From Symsagittifera roscoffensis (lineage: Eukaryota; Xenacoelomorpha; Acoela; Convolutidae), in the NCBI RefSeq assembly GCF_963678635.1, contig NC_087068.1, positions 48,131,724 through 48,195,723 on the forward strand: 64,000 nucleotides of DNA, written 5' to 3'. Positions 11,342 to 22,085 of this stretch are shown here, one piece after another. Each line of letters starts with the position of its first letter. Positions within the stretch are counted from its first letter, which is position 1. The translations under genes were made by a program, and so were the position numbers. The notes beneath the pieces were generated by a model, which saw only the letters and a program-made list of their open reading frames with translations, searched no databases and was not told where the DNA came from.

Positions 11342-11728
11342 TCTATTATTCTAATGGAAGAATGCTAATGACAAAGTTTTAACTTACCGTCTTTCTACCA
11401 TACTAGATTAAGCCTATCTAATGCCTCATCTTATCATAACCCTTCCTTAAGCAAAATTGCGGACCCATCAGTCAGTCCCCATATGAATAATCAGATTCCG
11501 CTAGTAGGCACTATTTGTTACAGAAATCCTAACTAGGAAGCTTGACTGCTAATAAATTTACTCCTCGCAATGCGACCCAATCATTCTTTTTATAAAGTAC
11601 CTAATATCCAATAATAACGCTATGTTCAGCAATACTCTGAGGTGGGATCGCACTCAGATATTAAACAAGCACCAATGAACTCGGTGACAAAGTTTAAAAA
11701 ACTAGTTTTAACTCACAAATTCATCTAT
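11342..11728 (-). other. Gypsy 3' non-coding region
   Basis: About 0.4 kb between the end of the pol-derived reading frames and the purine tract. No envelope-like reading frame and no recognisable domain is visible. Confidence 0.5.
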
Positions 11729-12324
11729 TCAAAACCTAACTGGAGGCCTTCCTACACCAACTGGTCTACCTGCTTCTGTAGTCCCACTTTCCATCACAGG
11801 TTCAACCATCGTCGGCTCACCCGGAGGTCTACCTTCAGCTTCGCTGGGGAGATTCGCGGGCTCTTCTTGCCTTCTGGCTTCAATCTGCGTTGCGTCGTTT
11901 GTCTCCACCATGTCGCTCTGCCTTTGTAAGCCTTCGGGTCTCCCACGAGCAGGTACTCGTGGTTCCGCTGGTCTTTGATTTCGCAGTGGAACTCTTCTCG
12001 AGATATTGGGCCTTGGGCCTGGGTCGTGATTGAACCCCTCCCGATTGTTCGCCCAAAACGCCTCGTCTTCAACGTGCATCTCCGGTTCATCAAAAAATTA
12101 GCTGACCGGTAGGGTGTCGGTCGCTTCCTTGCAAAGGCTTCTTCGGCTTCCTCTTTCTCCTCAGCATAACGTTGCATCATGTCAAATTGCAGAAACTTCG
12201 CCTTACTTGGATTGGACACCTTTGACAACTTGTACCTGAGTTCGGACAGCCTGGCCATCACAACATATGGTCCTTCCCACAAATCAAAAGACTTTTTCGA
12301 CTTAATCGTCCCCTGTGACCACAA
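11729..12324 (-). pseudogene. Gypsy integrase C-terminal part (GPY/F module)
   Basis: Minus-strand frame from 12324 reads KSKKSFDLWEGPYVVMARLS, the typical GPY/F module that follows the integrase core in Ty3/Gypsy elements and takes part in DNA contact and oligomerisation. It is followed by a charged, Arg/Glu/Pro-rich tail to about 11794, overlapped by another open frame (to 11729) that is also rich in R, P and E. There is a frameshift between this part and the core. Confidence 0.85.
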
Positions 12325-12345
12325 CCAGACCTTGTTACCACTCGC

Positions 12346-13092
12346 CTAGGGTTTCCCGTGAACTTTCTTCCAGTAATAACTTTTTTGTCGACGCTGGTCT
12401 GTCCGGAGTATTTCTCCTGAGCTGCTGTGTGCGTCTCGGAACTGTTCGTCTAGCCATTCGGCAAAACCATTCTTCATCAACATTTCGTCATGATGTTTTG
12501 CGTAGAACAGGTCAACTGGAAACTGGCACTCCTCTCCATGCACCATACTGAACGGCGTAACCGTTATCCGATTAACCGTCGTGTTGTACACAAAATTCAA
12601 GTACCGCAACGCCGAGTCCCCCATCCTGGGTTCTCCGCACAACGTTTCGAAAAAACATCGGCTATTTTGAGTTGTGTCTATCCGTCTGTCCAATACCCTT
12701 CGGATTATAGGGAGAAGTCTGAATTTTGTCAATTCCAAAAAGTGGATCAATTTGCCACCAAAACTTTTTCTGTGATCTGTATATAGCACATTGGGAGCTC
12801 CAAAATTCAGCACCCAATTCGTCACTATCTCACTAGCTACGACCGCAGAATCCATTGACACCAGAGGAACTGTAACCCTGTACATCGTGAAAAGATCCGT
12901 CAAAACAAGCACATGTTTCGCTCTTCTACTCGTCGCCATTGTAACTGGTCCCAAAATATCTACTGGCACCGCATTGAATCTGATCTCAGGATCAAAAGGA
13001 GCTAGGCCCTGTGCCTGCTTCATCTTCAGTTCTGACATATGGGCTGCTCGACTTAGGCACCACTGGACTTTTCTTTTAATATCCGTTCTCAT
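12346..13092 (-). pseudogene. Gypsy integrase catalytic core
   Basis: Minus-strand frame contains VPVDILGPV (first catalytic Asp), the characteristic VLVLTDLFTMYRVTVPL strand, then LYTDHRKSFGGKL (second Asp). The block that should hold the catalytic Glu is reached only after a frame change and reads SPYNPKGIGQTDRH, so the usual GQVER Glu is an Asp here. Later parts (YLNFVYNTT...TPFSMVHGEE) match the region after the core that selects host-like 'N-T-T...T-P-F-x-L-x-G' spacing. Frame breaks and the altered third catalytic residue indicate a dead enzyme. Confidence 0.9.
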
Positions 13093-13697
13093 CGTCGGCC
13101 ACCAATATCTTCGTCATATTCTTGCCAGCATCTGCTCGGCTGTAAGCTGTCCTCCGCCAGTCTCTATCAAATCAAACTCGCTAAAATTTCCTTCCGTCCC
13201 GCCACAGGAACAATTGTCAGAAGGGTCGGCCTGGAGCCATTTCGTTGAAACCACTTCTTGTAGAGTATTCCACCTTTTATACTCAACTCATCCCACCATG
13301 ACCAGTAAGCCAGTGTTTCAGGTCCATACTGTATGGCCTGCTCCTTCGGGATGATGTTTGTTCCAAGTGACGGCATATCAATCGTCTCATCGCATGTTCC
13401 CGCCCAGTAGAATACTTGAGCAATCGCTTCCTCTTCTTTCTGCATCTTCGCGACTCCGCCTGGCGTTTGTTTCCATCGAATCGACTCGCTGTCGTCTTCT
13501 TCATTCGTTGCTGTCTCGATGACACTTGCAACTGTTTCCGGTGCACTCATGGGTCTGCACTTTTGCAGCGCTTCTTCTAATGAGATCGCTTTGGGACAAC
13601 CCCCAATTTCTTCATCGTCCTTGTTTCCGCAAATCGCTCTCTGCTGAGTGATTGTCATAACTAGCTGGCCATGCTTCTTCATCGGATAGGACATCAT
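13093..13697 (-). pseudogene. RNase H-integrase linker and integrase N-terminus
   Basis: Minus-strand frame ends with a stretch typical of the tether after RNase H: EALAYWSWWDEL-like (read as ETLAYWSWWDELSIKGGILY) followed by LLTIVPVAGRKEIL. The following zinc-binding part is out of frame (LTAEQMLARI... then YWWPTMRTDIKRKV at about 13100). The first Cys of the CxxC pair is present (QWCLSR) but the second is not, so the zinc site is broken. The N-terminal 100 residues are acidic and unrecognised. Confidence 0.75.
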
Positions 13698-13881
13698 CGG
13701 ATTGCTTGACAGCAGCTGCTATCTTCGCTATCACCTGCCTCCTCCTCCTCTTGTTACTCGAATCGCCTTCTCCTTCACTCTTCCCTCCTGGATCATGAGG
13801 GGTTGATAGTATCCGCTTTGGGGATACAATGGGTGGCAGATAACGTATGGGAACTTTGAACCCTCTTTTGTTCCTGTTCAC
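13612..13881 (-). pseudogene. Gypsy pol fragment at the RT deletion site
   Basis: A minus-strand open frame (KVPIRYLPPIVSPKRILSTP, then a basic and a Ser/Asp-rich part) that I cannot assign. It occupies the place where RT and RNase H should be. No YxDD box, no DEGxG-like RNase H start and no RT fold motifs are visible here, so the RT/RNase H block (normally about 2 kb) has been lost. Confidence 0.55.
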
Positions 13882-13889
13882 AGGAAATC

Positions 13890-14325
13890 TTCATCGTTGC
13901 TGAACGTCAATAAGCACCTATTTTCCTTCAGCGATCGAAGTCCGAAAACCATCTCTGCTTTCAGTTTCGGAACAACTAGCATTTCAAGATCTTTGTCAAC
14001 GGCCCCTAATTTCAGACGGGCGCTGATGCGTCCATCCACTTTCATTTCCTGTCCATCTGCTGTCTCTAATGTGCCCCGGTATGGCTCAATTTCAGACGGG
14101 TCTAAGAGATAAGAGATTTTGAGCTACATTTGTACGAATGCGGTCAGTCGTGGCCCCCGTATCTAGCAAGGCCTCGACTTGGGTTTTCCCTATGCAAGCA
14201 TATACGACTGCCCCACGGGCTCCGTAGATATCGTGACAAGCTCCCACTTGCTCGACACGTGCCTGAGGTTGCTCTCTCATTTCTCGCCCGGTAGAGACCT
14301 GTGTGCACCGAGGTCTTCGTTCCAT
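13890..14325 (-). pseudogene. Gypsy aspartic protease (retropepsin)
   Basis: Minus-strand frame from 14325 reads VEALLDTGATTDRIR, the catalytic D-T-G-A of a retropepsin that would cleave the Gag-Pol polyprotein. The frame stops at 14092, but the next frame continues in the expected way (EIEPYRGTLETADGQ, then LEMLVVPKLKAEMVFGLRSL) to about 13900. So the protease is nearly full length but frame-broken. Confidence 0.85.
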
Positions 14326-14337
14326 AATCGACGGATA

Positions 14338-15485
14338 TTAATCCTGTTCCCATAGTGTATTACTGCCTACAGCTGCATCTCGTTTCGGCCACTCGCTGTG
14401 GCTCCCTCTATAAGGACCGTACACAGGCATCTCTCGCTTCGGTGCTTGTTGTCTCTGTAAGTCGGCCGGGAAAAAGCCTATTTTGCACACGCTAATTGCC
14501 CCGGCACTCGGTAGTTTAAATGAACCGGAGCCTTTCTCGGACACTCCTATGCAAAGTGACCCAACTGACCGCAATCGAAACAACCTAGACAGTCGCCTCC
14601 ATGGTTTGCGTTGCTCTGTCGATTGCCATTCGAGTCCGAGCCTGATCCGTCGTTGGTCGGTGGCCGTCCGCATCGCTGTTATCAACTCATCATGCCTGGA
14701 GTTCTGCATCTTGATCTGCGACGCAAGTTCGATCTGCGACGCTGATCAGTACCCGTCGGTGTTCTTCTAAGCTCTGCTCTAGCTCTTCTAGCGCTACCCA
14801 TTTCTCGATCATCGCTGGTTGATCCAGATATGAATTCGGATGCGCCATGCAGCTCTCGAATATAGTTTGGCCGTCTCTCGCTTCTCGCTCTGGCAGTCTT
14901 TTTCACCAGTTCAAAGAACTGAGCTCGTGTTATTGCCTCACTGAAACTTTCAAGTTCCTCTCGTAGAAGTAGCTCCTGCACTTCTTAAGTAGATGCCGTC
15001 TATGAACTGCTTACAGTTCATGTCGTCTCTCGCTTGATCATCCATTTTTCTGTTTGCCATGTCACCTAACGACCTGAATCGCCTCGAAAACTCTCTCACT
15101 CTCAAGACTTCCTTCTTCCTTTGCATCAGGCTCTTGAACTCGGCTCTGGCTGCCCCGTGACTCTGGAATGGCATCAGCCGTTAATTGAGCTCGGCGAGCA
15201 TCCTAGCCAACGTTGGCTTGTCGTAGCCCTCGATCTCTTCTCGAAAGTGGGCAGGCATGCTTGTAAATTTGTCCAAAGCCCAGCTCGTCAAACAGGTTAG
15301 CAGGACCATCCTGGCCTGCTCGTCTTCCCAGCTGTTGGCGTCTGCGACCCATGAGAAGTGCTTTCTCCAGTCTGCCCAGATCTGATAGCTACTGGAAGGA
15401 AAACGATCCGGCTGTATTGTCCCGAATCCAAATACGCCTTGTTGCCTGTCCAGCTCATCCGCTGGTGCAACTGCCGCTTCAGCAA
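14338..15485 (-). pseudogene. Gypsy gag, with CCHC zinc knuckle
   Basis: Gag makes the particle that packages element RNA. Several overlapping minus-strand frames (15485-15297, 15174-14950, 14981-14682, 14709-14338) read like a capsid region (FKSLMQRKKEVLRVREFSRR). At 14541-14582 the minus strand reads CFDCGQLGHFA-stop-EC, a CX2CX4HX4C nucleocapsid knuckle with an in-frame TAG inside it. At least two frameshifts separate the parts. Confidence 0.82.
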
Positions 15486-15572
15486 TCAGCCACCTCTCCT
15501 GCTCTTCCCTGTCGTATCACACCCGATTCGCTTATTGGGAAACACACTTTGCAACTGCAATCCAGAATATGC

Positions 15573-15589
15573 CCTTCCAGGAGCGCCAA
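15573..15589 (-). promoter_or_regulatory. Candidate tRNA primer binding site
   Basis: Directly inside the 5' LTR, one base away, the minus strand reads TGGCGCTCCTGGAAGG. It begins TGG, complementary to a tRNA CCA tail, as expected. I cannot say which tRNA without a tRNA set from this genome. Confidence 0.55.
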
Positions 15590-17995
15590 TGTAGATTTAG
15601 TGGATTGCTTCTCTAGGTTCGTTTTTTCTTTCCTAAGGACATCGCAAAGCCGTTCCTTGGGCAGTGAATTCAGCGGGGCGACCGAGATTCACTACTATCT
15701 ACAATCCCGAAATGTTTATTTTGGTGGCATCCATTCCGTTTTGTATTATGCTTGCCCCTCTGTGTTTTTCTCTTCGGCTGTCTTGTCTCGTCTACTCGAC
15801 ACAATCACCAAAATTTCCAACAATAAATTAATTTAATTGAATATATGTCCAACTACAGAAGGCTCTGATTGGCCTGGATATAATCTCATAATCAAATCAA
15901 GAGGAAAAGCTCCACAATTTATTGGCCAAGTTGCCTAATTGCAAATACTTTCCAACTAATTCTACTAATTTTTAACTATTCTCTCTCCCTCTCACTCTCT
16001 CTCTCTCTCTCTAGAGAGTCTCTGATGACAACTAACTATCTACTAGTCTCTTACTCCGAGAACCAATTACCTGACGAACTAGCAATAATTATTCTCTTCT
16101 CTGACTGAGAACCAAATACTTTTAACAGTAGCTAACACTGTTCTCTTCTCTGACTGAGAACCAACTACTCTTAATAGTAGCTAACAACTGTTCTGACACT
16201 TACAGGCTCTCCGGTACCCTCCAATTCCTTATCTTTCTTTACACTTAGTTTATGTTAAGTCACGCCGTTCCCGATCAGTCCTGACATCCGCTTAAATCTT
16301 CCGTCCGCACATGCTTAAGACTATATTCCTCCCCCTGTCAACTCTGCCACGTGCCAAGTCCGCTTTCTTTTATCAATCTTTTCACGCTTATTAGATACTC
16401 GGTATGCGGTATGGTCACAATTTGACCAGGCAAACAAACGTCATACGATTCTTATTATTTCCTGAACTCCGTGACTTCAGCCCTCGAGTTCAACTCAACC
16501 TCCAAACCATGCTATGTTTACTCAGTGATCCTCACAAGGTGTTTATTTTAATTATCCCGTTAACGTTCCGACCTTCCAAGGTAGGGGGAGACCCTTTTCA
16601 TGGGTAGCTAACTCATTTCAAGTATCTAAAATTTTGATCTGTACTCTATTCTAATCTCGACCTCCTAGCTATCAGGGTAACGTAGTTCGTCTATTAGGGG
16701 TCAAATCAAACCAAAAAGTCACCTTCGGGAAGCCAAGTAAATTCCCTGTTCGTTCATACTATTTAGGAGACTTAATTCTCATGCTACGGTCCTATTACTA
16801 TCAGATTGCTCTGGGACTACTTTTTTTAGTCTAGTTGAATGGCTATGAATACATCATTCGCCGAGCTAAACTGAACCCAATATGTACCAATCAAGTCCAC
16901 TTTGAAATAACTCTACTACTCCAAGGTTGCAATGTAAAAACTATATCTCTATCAGCTTCTGCTCTAGTTCCCAATATATAAGTTTTCCTCCCAACTTTTA
17001 GCAAGGTGACCCATTTTCATTTCCAGGGGTTGGGCTGGGGAATGCACCACTTTCCGGTGTTAATCTCGGGGTTTTCCATGCAATTTTTGGGGGGCAAACT
17101 GCCCAAAGGTCAACTTAAGCTCACCCAGAGATCAACCGGGGTCAAATCTCCATATTTGGGTTCAGAAATCAATGAGGGTCCTAACTACCATGTTCCATTC
17201 ATATCCCATTAATACTTCACAAGTTATACCATTTCTAAGGTCCATTATCACTTTTTCCGAAAAAAGGGTATTAACACCGGAAGGAGTCGTAAGGGGTCTT
17301 TTTTCGGGGTTCGTATCTTATGTCCATTGCCGCAACAAAATCATTATGCGATCGTTCGTTATTTTGCGTTAAGTGTTTTTTTTTCCGGTCTAGGGTTGTT
17401 TTTTCAAGTGCTAATAGCTTCCGATCCACCCGCCGGATTTGGTTCAAATTGTGATACAAGATGTGTCTTGCCACTACCTATCATCCCTTTAAGTTTCAGT
17501 CCCTGTTATCCTTGGAGGCCGAGTTTTTTAATTCCGGAAGTTAGGGGTGGGTTTGCTTACTTAGGGCATAAAACCGGAAGTGGGCCTACAACATACTAGG
17601 CCTACAACATACTAAAATTTGAGCCCAAAACCGCCGCTAGTTTCCGAGTTCTGATAGGGCCATCTTCACTTCCGGGGACCGTTATCACTTGCCCCCCAAG
17701 CGTCTGAGGGGTCCTGCTTTTTAAATGCCCGTGTCAAATCATCTCTAGTATTGGTCCTCTGAATTTCATAACTTTAGCTTTCTTAGTCCCGATTTTTTTC
17801 GGCGGGGGGGGGGGGGGGGGGGGTATCGCCGATTTTGTCAAATTTTTTTTTCTGGAGTAGGAGGGACAATATTTTCGATAATATGAACTATTTTGAACTC
17901 TACCCTTTGTTTGCTGTATTACTTAACTTAATGGCGAATCAATATTACAATCAGGTTACTATAACATGTAATACAGTAGAATCACCAATTCTACA
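15590..17995 (-). repeat. 5' LTR of the Gypsy element
   Basis: Same ends as the left LTR (TGTAGATTTAG...TTCTACA). About 2.41 kb, shorter than the other because it lacks the partial internal duplication. It has a CT-dinucleotide tract (15980-16016) and a run of about 20 G near 17803-17823. Contains no recognisable coding sequence. Confidence 0.93.
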
Positions 17996-18000
17996 GGTAC
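17996..18000. repeat. Target site duplication GGTAC (right)
   Basis: Matches 8570-8574 exactly and defines the right end of the LTR element. Confidence 0.9.
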
Positions 18001-18769
18001 TATATAAATAGTAGCTAATACAGATACGAACGCGCGAAAAAAAACCTAATAATTTTGGACAATTATGAAATGCATGATTTATACAGAAATGCAGGTCAAA
18101 ATAATACATGCATAGGGGGGGTAATAGTTTACAAGATTCGACTCTGTTGCCCTTCAAAAGTCGCAACATTAAAAGTGTAGATATTGAGGGTCATGCGGTT
18201 TTGATCAGATCGTCTAAGGAGTGTTTCTTATTTTAAACATACAGGCGCTCTAAAATATAAGCTTGTGATAAACAATTGTGCAGGTCTAACGAGGCTGATA
18301 GGGTTCGTCCCGCAAATTTTTTTCGGAAACGTACAAGATCAAGCCTTAAACTCTGATCTGAAACAATATGAACTAAGAGTTGAGAAATAAAACTTGTTGC
18401 TTTATTAGCTTTTTGGCAGCATTTTAGTTGAAAGCAGCATTGTGGCAGAATTTTAGTTGAAGGTAGCATTTTAGTTGAAAGCAGTCGCTATCATGATTTC
18501 TTCTTTCATCTCATCTCTGTAAACAAAATCTTTGGTTACTTCAATCTAATTAAATGATTAATTGATGAACTCTTGAGTTTTGCGATGGAGCGGGTAAAAA
18601 TTTAGTGTTCTTTTTGTTCCAGTTTTCAAAAAAAAAAGATTTTTTGAGCTCTAACTGTTTTTTTTTCAGATCCATTTGCGATTTTGATTTTGCCATTTTA
18701 ACATAATTTTATATATTAAAACTATTGACTTCATGATACTCTATTCACCTATATTCTATTTTCTATGGG
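18001..18769. other. Unassigned stretch with a short tandem repeat
   Basis: At about 18412-18485 the phrase 'gcattttagttgaa' occurs three times in imperfect tandem (unit about 20-35 bp). The rest shows no gene or recognisable feature. Confidence 0.5.
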
Positions 18770-19740
18770 CCCGGGTTGACCTCCATACACCGAAAACGCT
18801 TATCTTACAATCCCATTTACTGAAAATGTTTATGATACAATTTCATACATCGAATGCATGGAAAAAAGCTAATCATACAATTTCAAAAAATCATTGAAAA
18901 AAATTCGAACTAGTTTCTGCGGCTATTTGAACCAACTAAAACAATCTGGTGATGAAAAAAGCGTTGTTTCTTTTTTTTTGTAATAAATAGTTATCATACA
19001 ATTTCCATACATGTAAATTGTATGACTAGCATTTTTTTTGATGGCGACAACAAAGATAAAATTGAAACTGCCCCAAAATTTTTTTGTTTTTTTTTTCAAC
19101 CGCTAATCGAATTTTTTTACCCAAACAAACACTTTCCAAAAAATATTTTTGCATGCAAGTTTTTTTTTCTTCATAACGTAGTCCTGGATACACAAAATTT
19201 GGATTTTTTTCCGTTTCTCTGGATAATTTTTTTTCAAACTGTCTAAAAACTCCTATTTCTTTTGTATGGCATGTTTATATATGCCTTGATTAATGTCTGA
19301 TAATTTGAAATTCTTAATTTTGAAAATAACCATCTTTCAAGTTCTTGCCAAAAATTAAAAGTTTGATGCTTTCAGTATATGAGTTGTGAATATATCTCGT
19401 TAATACTACAGGTCGTTTCAAATGCATTGTAAATGCCAAACGATCAACCTTTTGGTGACTCTAGTTTGGAGTAAACTATGGGTTTAGTCACCTGTGTTCA
19501 GTCACGAACACATCATAAAAGTTTCGAGAAATCAATGTTTAGAAAAATCAAATTTTATGAGAATTTTTTGAATTTAAAATTATGAAAAAGTGCTTTTCTA
19601 CAATTTCCATATATAAAAAAAAACTTATTTTAGATTTTTCTTAACATTTTCTGTATCTATGGAATTGTACGTAAACGGTATGATAAGCATTTTTTTTCAT
19701 AAATGGAAATTGTACGACAAACATTTTTGGTCAACCCGGG
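18770..19740. mobile_element. 971-bp TATGATAAGC element with CCCGGG inverted ends
   Basis: Begins CCCGGGTTGACC and ends GGTCAACCCGGG, a perfect 12-bp terminal inverted repeat. Subterminal regions carry multiple inverted copies of a CATACAATTTCATA / TATGATAAGCATTTTT motif, so both ends can fold back. The middle is AT-rich with no convincing protein (the 74-codon frame at 19022 is F-rich low-complexity). No clear target duplication could be read beside it. Related copies lie at 2340-2830 (reversed) and from about 62711 to the right edge. Confidence 0.85.
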
Positions 19741-20383
19741 AGGTTGGAGAACAGCCAATTAGGCCAGTTTGTGACAACTGAGGCGCGATGTCTTTCGAGC
19801 TATCAACTTGCAGATGCAACTTGATCTGATTCAGGAAATTTTACAAACAATTCAGGCAAATACTTGGTCTTATTAGTTTGTTCACAGATTCTAAATGCTC
19901 AGTTTGTAGTTGATATAGCGTGTGAACGGAATGTTTATATATGAGAAAAAAGCTCACAAGTTTTCAAACAAAAAAATTTCAAAAATTTCATTATATTAAA
20001 GAACATATGTCATAGGCGTTAATTGGCAGTCGTTAAAATCCGGGTTTTGCCCTGATGTAAGCAATTTTGATTCTATGGTAGTTTACAGGAAATTAAGTTT
20101 ACAGGAATAATTAAACAGATATGTTTTTCATTATCAAGCCAAAACTTGCATTGAATAGACAAAATTTTTGCTTTACGTAGATCACTGGAATTCGGAGATA
20201 AGCCTATGAACATTGTTCAAAATTTCAGTGGATTCTACCTACAAAATTTCGGAGGCCAAATACCTTTTAATGTAAATTTTGTCGGCACACTAGTTGTGCC
20301 GCAGGTTCTGCATCGAGCTTCATAACAAGTTGTTCTATTTTTCTCAAAAGTAAGCGCATTCCACAATTTTGTTTTCTCATTTC
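19741..20383. other. Unassigned AT-rich stretch
   Basis: Between two repeat elements. No gene, RNA or repeat recognised. Confidence 0.5.
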
Positions 20384-21880
20384 CGGATCGAGGTCCCAGA
20401 CTCATGTCCAGACTTTCGCGACAAAATTTTGGCATGTCCAGAATTTCCAGACCAAAATTAGGCATGTCCAGACTTTGGCAGACTTTGGCGACCAAAATCT
20501 GAAATTTCCAGTATTTTGCGACCATGATGATCCCTTGCGACTATCGCGACCGAAGTGGAGGTGGCGCGACCAAAACATCGTGACTCATTTTTGGTATGTC
20601 CAGACTTTCGCGACCAAAAAACAAAGGCGCGATTTTCGCGACCGAGGCGGATACGGCGCGACCCTGCGGCTCAGGAAACGGCGTGACCGGCGCGACCAAA
20701 ATTAGCGATTTCAAGACTTTCCACACCTAGATGGAGACTGTCTAACTTTCCAGACCGAGGCGGAGACGGCGCTACCAAGAATCATTTCATCGCGACCGTA
20801 GTGGAAGCGTCGCGACTTTCGCGTTCAGAGTAGAGACGGCGCGACTTTCCAGACCAAGGTGGAGACGGCGCGATTTTTCAGACCAAGGCGGAGACGGCGC
20901 GGCTTTCTACACCAACTTGGAGACGACGCGACTTTAAAAAGCAACGGCTTGACCGGCCTGGCCAGCGCGACTAAAAAGTCCACTTTCAAGACTTTCGCGA
21001 CCGAGGTGGAGACGGCACGACCAAGAATAATTTCATCGCGACCGTAGTGGAAGCGGCGCGACTTTCGCGTTCAGAGTGGAGACGGCGCGACTTTCCAGAC
21101 CAAGGCGGAGACGGCGCGACTTTTTAGACCAAGGCGGATACGGCGCGACTTTCCAGACCGAGGCGGAGATGGCGCGACTAAGAAACAATTCTTTGTGACC
21201 GTGGTGGATGCGACGCGAATTTAGCAATCAGAGTGGAGACAGCCCAGACCATAGTGCATATGGCACGACTTTCCAGAACAAGGAGGAGACGGTGCAACTT
21301 TCCAGACCGAGGCGGAGATGGCGCGCCCAAGAATCAATTTCTCGCGACAAAGGCGGAAACGAGGCGACTTTTCAGACCAAAGCGGAGACGGCGCGACTTT
21401 TCAGACCAAGACGGAAACGGCGAGTTTTTTCAGACCGAGGTGGAGACGGCGCGACCAAGATTATATTCCTCGCGACAAAGGCGGAAACGACGCGACTTTC
21501 CAGACAAAAGCGGAGACGGCGCGACTTTTCAGACCAAGACGGAAAAGGCGAGATTTTTCAGACCAAGGCGGAGACGGCGCGACTTTTCAGACCAAGGCGA
21601 AGACGGAGCGACTTTCCAGACCGAGGCGACTTGGTCTGAAAAGTCGCGCCGCATTCGCCTTTGTCATGAAATCGGCGCCGATTCCGCCTTGGCTGGATAG
21701 TCGCGCCGTCTCCACCTTGGTCTGGAAAGCCGCGCCGTCTCCGCCTTGGTCGCGCCATCCCCGCCTTGGTCGGGAAAGTCGCGCCGTCTCCGCCTTAATC
21801 TGGAAATTCGCGCCTTCTCCGCCATGGTCGCGCCGCGGGTTGCGCCGCATCCGGATTCAGACCCAAATTGCATATATGAA
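20384..21880 (+). mobile_element. Large GC-rich 29-bp minisatellite element, foldback
   Basis: Starts CCGGATCGAGGTCCCA, a diverged form of the CCCGGGTCGAAGTCCCA terminus seen in reverse at 4567. The body is dozens of variants of a 29-bp unit of the type GCGCGACTTTCCAGACCAAG + GCGGAGACG. The spacing of two adjacent units at 21561 and 21590 is exactly 29. Units point one way to about 21627, then the opposite way to about 21845, so the right end can pair with the rest. It ends GCATCCGGATTCAGACCC followed by AAATTGCATA. The island is strikingly GC-rich against AT-rich flanks. Because 29 is not a multiple of 3 but the unit lacks stops, all three plus frames stay open with an 87-bp (29-residue) coding period. 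Confidence 0.88.
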
Positions 21881-22000
21881 TAAATTAAAACATATGAACA
21901 TATAAGAGTTCGAGCCAAAACGATTTAATGATGCAGGTAAAATCAGAATTTTCATAACATTCTACTATCTAATCCAACCTGAAAGAGTCTATTCTCTGCA

Positions 22001-22085
22001 GGAACTCGTCTGGAACGAAGAGGCGCTATTCTCAGGTGCGAAGTACCAAATGAGCGAAAATTCTCAACGAATCAAGGACAATTAA
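22001..22085 (+). CDS. Possible terminal exon (28 codons)
   Basis: A good acceptor (tattctctgcag) is followed by an open stretch reading ELVWNEEALFSGAKYQMSEN and a few more residues to a TAA at about 22085. Base composition is less AT-rich than around it. Alternatively a donor (CAG|gtgcga) inside would make a 35-nt exon. The protein is not recognised and no partner exons were found, so this is weak. Confidence 0.25.

Larger units (their letters stand above)
8575..17995 (-). mobile_element. Ty3/Gypsy-type LTR retrotransposon, internally deleted
   Basis: A 9.4-kb element with both LTRs, matching 5-bp target duplications, a purine tract beside the 3' LTR and a candidate primer site beside the 5' LTR. 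Reading right to left on the minus strand: 5' LTR (15590-17995), gag with zinc knuckle, retropepsin, linker, integrase with GPY/F module, 3' LTR (8575-11327). The internal region is only about 4.3 kb. RT and RNase H should lie between protease and integrase, but only about 0.2-0.7 kb of other sequence is there. Frameshifts and stops are present in gag, protease and integrase. LTRs are clearly homologous along their length but carry several indels, so the insertion is not very recent. Confidence 0.95.

Noticed and set aside
15980-16016. CT-dinucleotide tract as an independent microsatellite
   Set aside because: A shorter form is in the other LTR at the same place, so it is an expanded part of the LTR.
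8575-17995. CRISPR-like or satellite interpretation of the repeated 2.4-2.7-kb blocks
   Set aside because: Inverted TG/CA-type ends, 5-bp target duplication, purine tract and internal Gag/protease/integrase show these are LTRs.
20475-21918. Arg/Asp/Thr-rich open frames up to 195 codons
   Set aside because: They are by-products of the stop-free 29-bp unit, present in all frames and both strands. Reported as a repeat; a coding role would need expression evidence.
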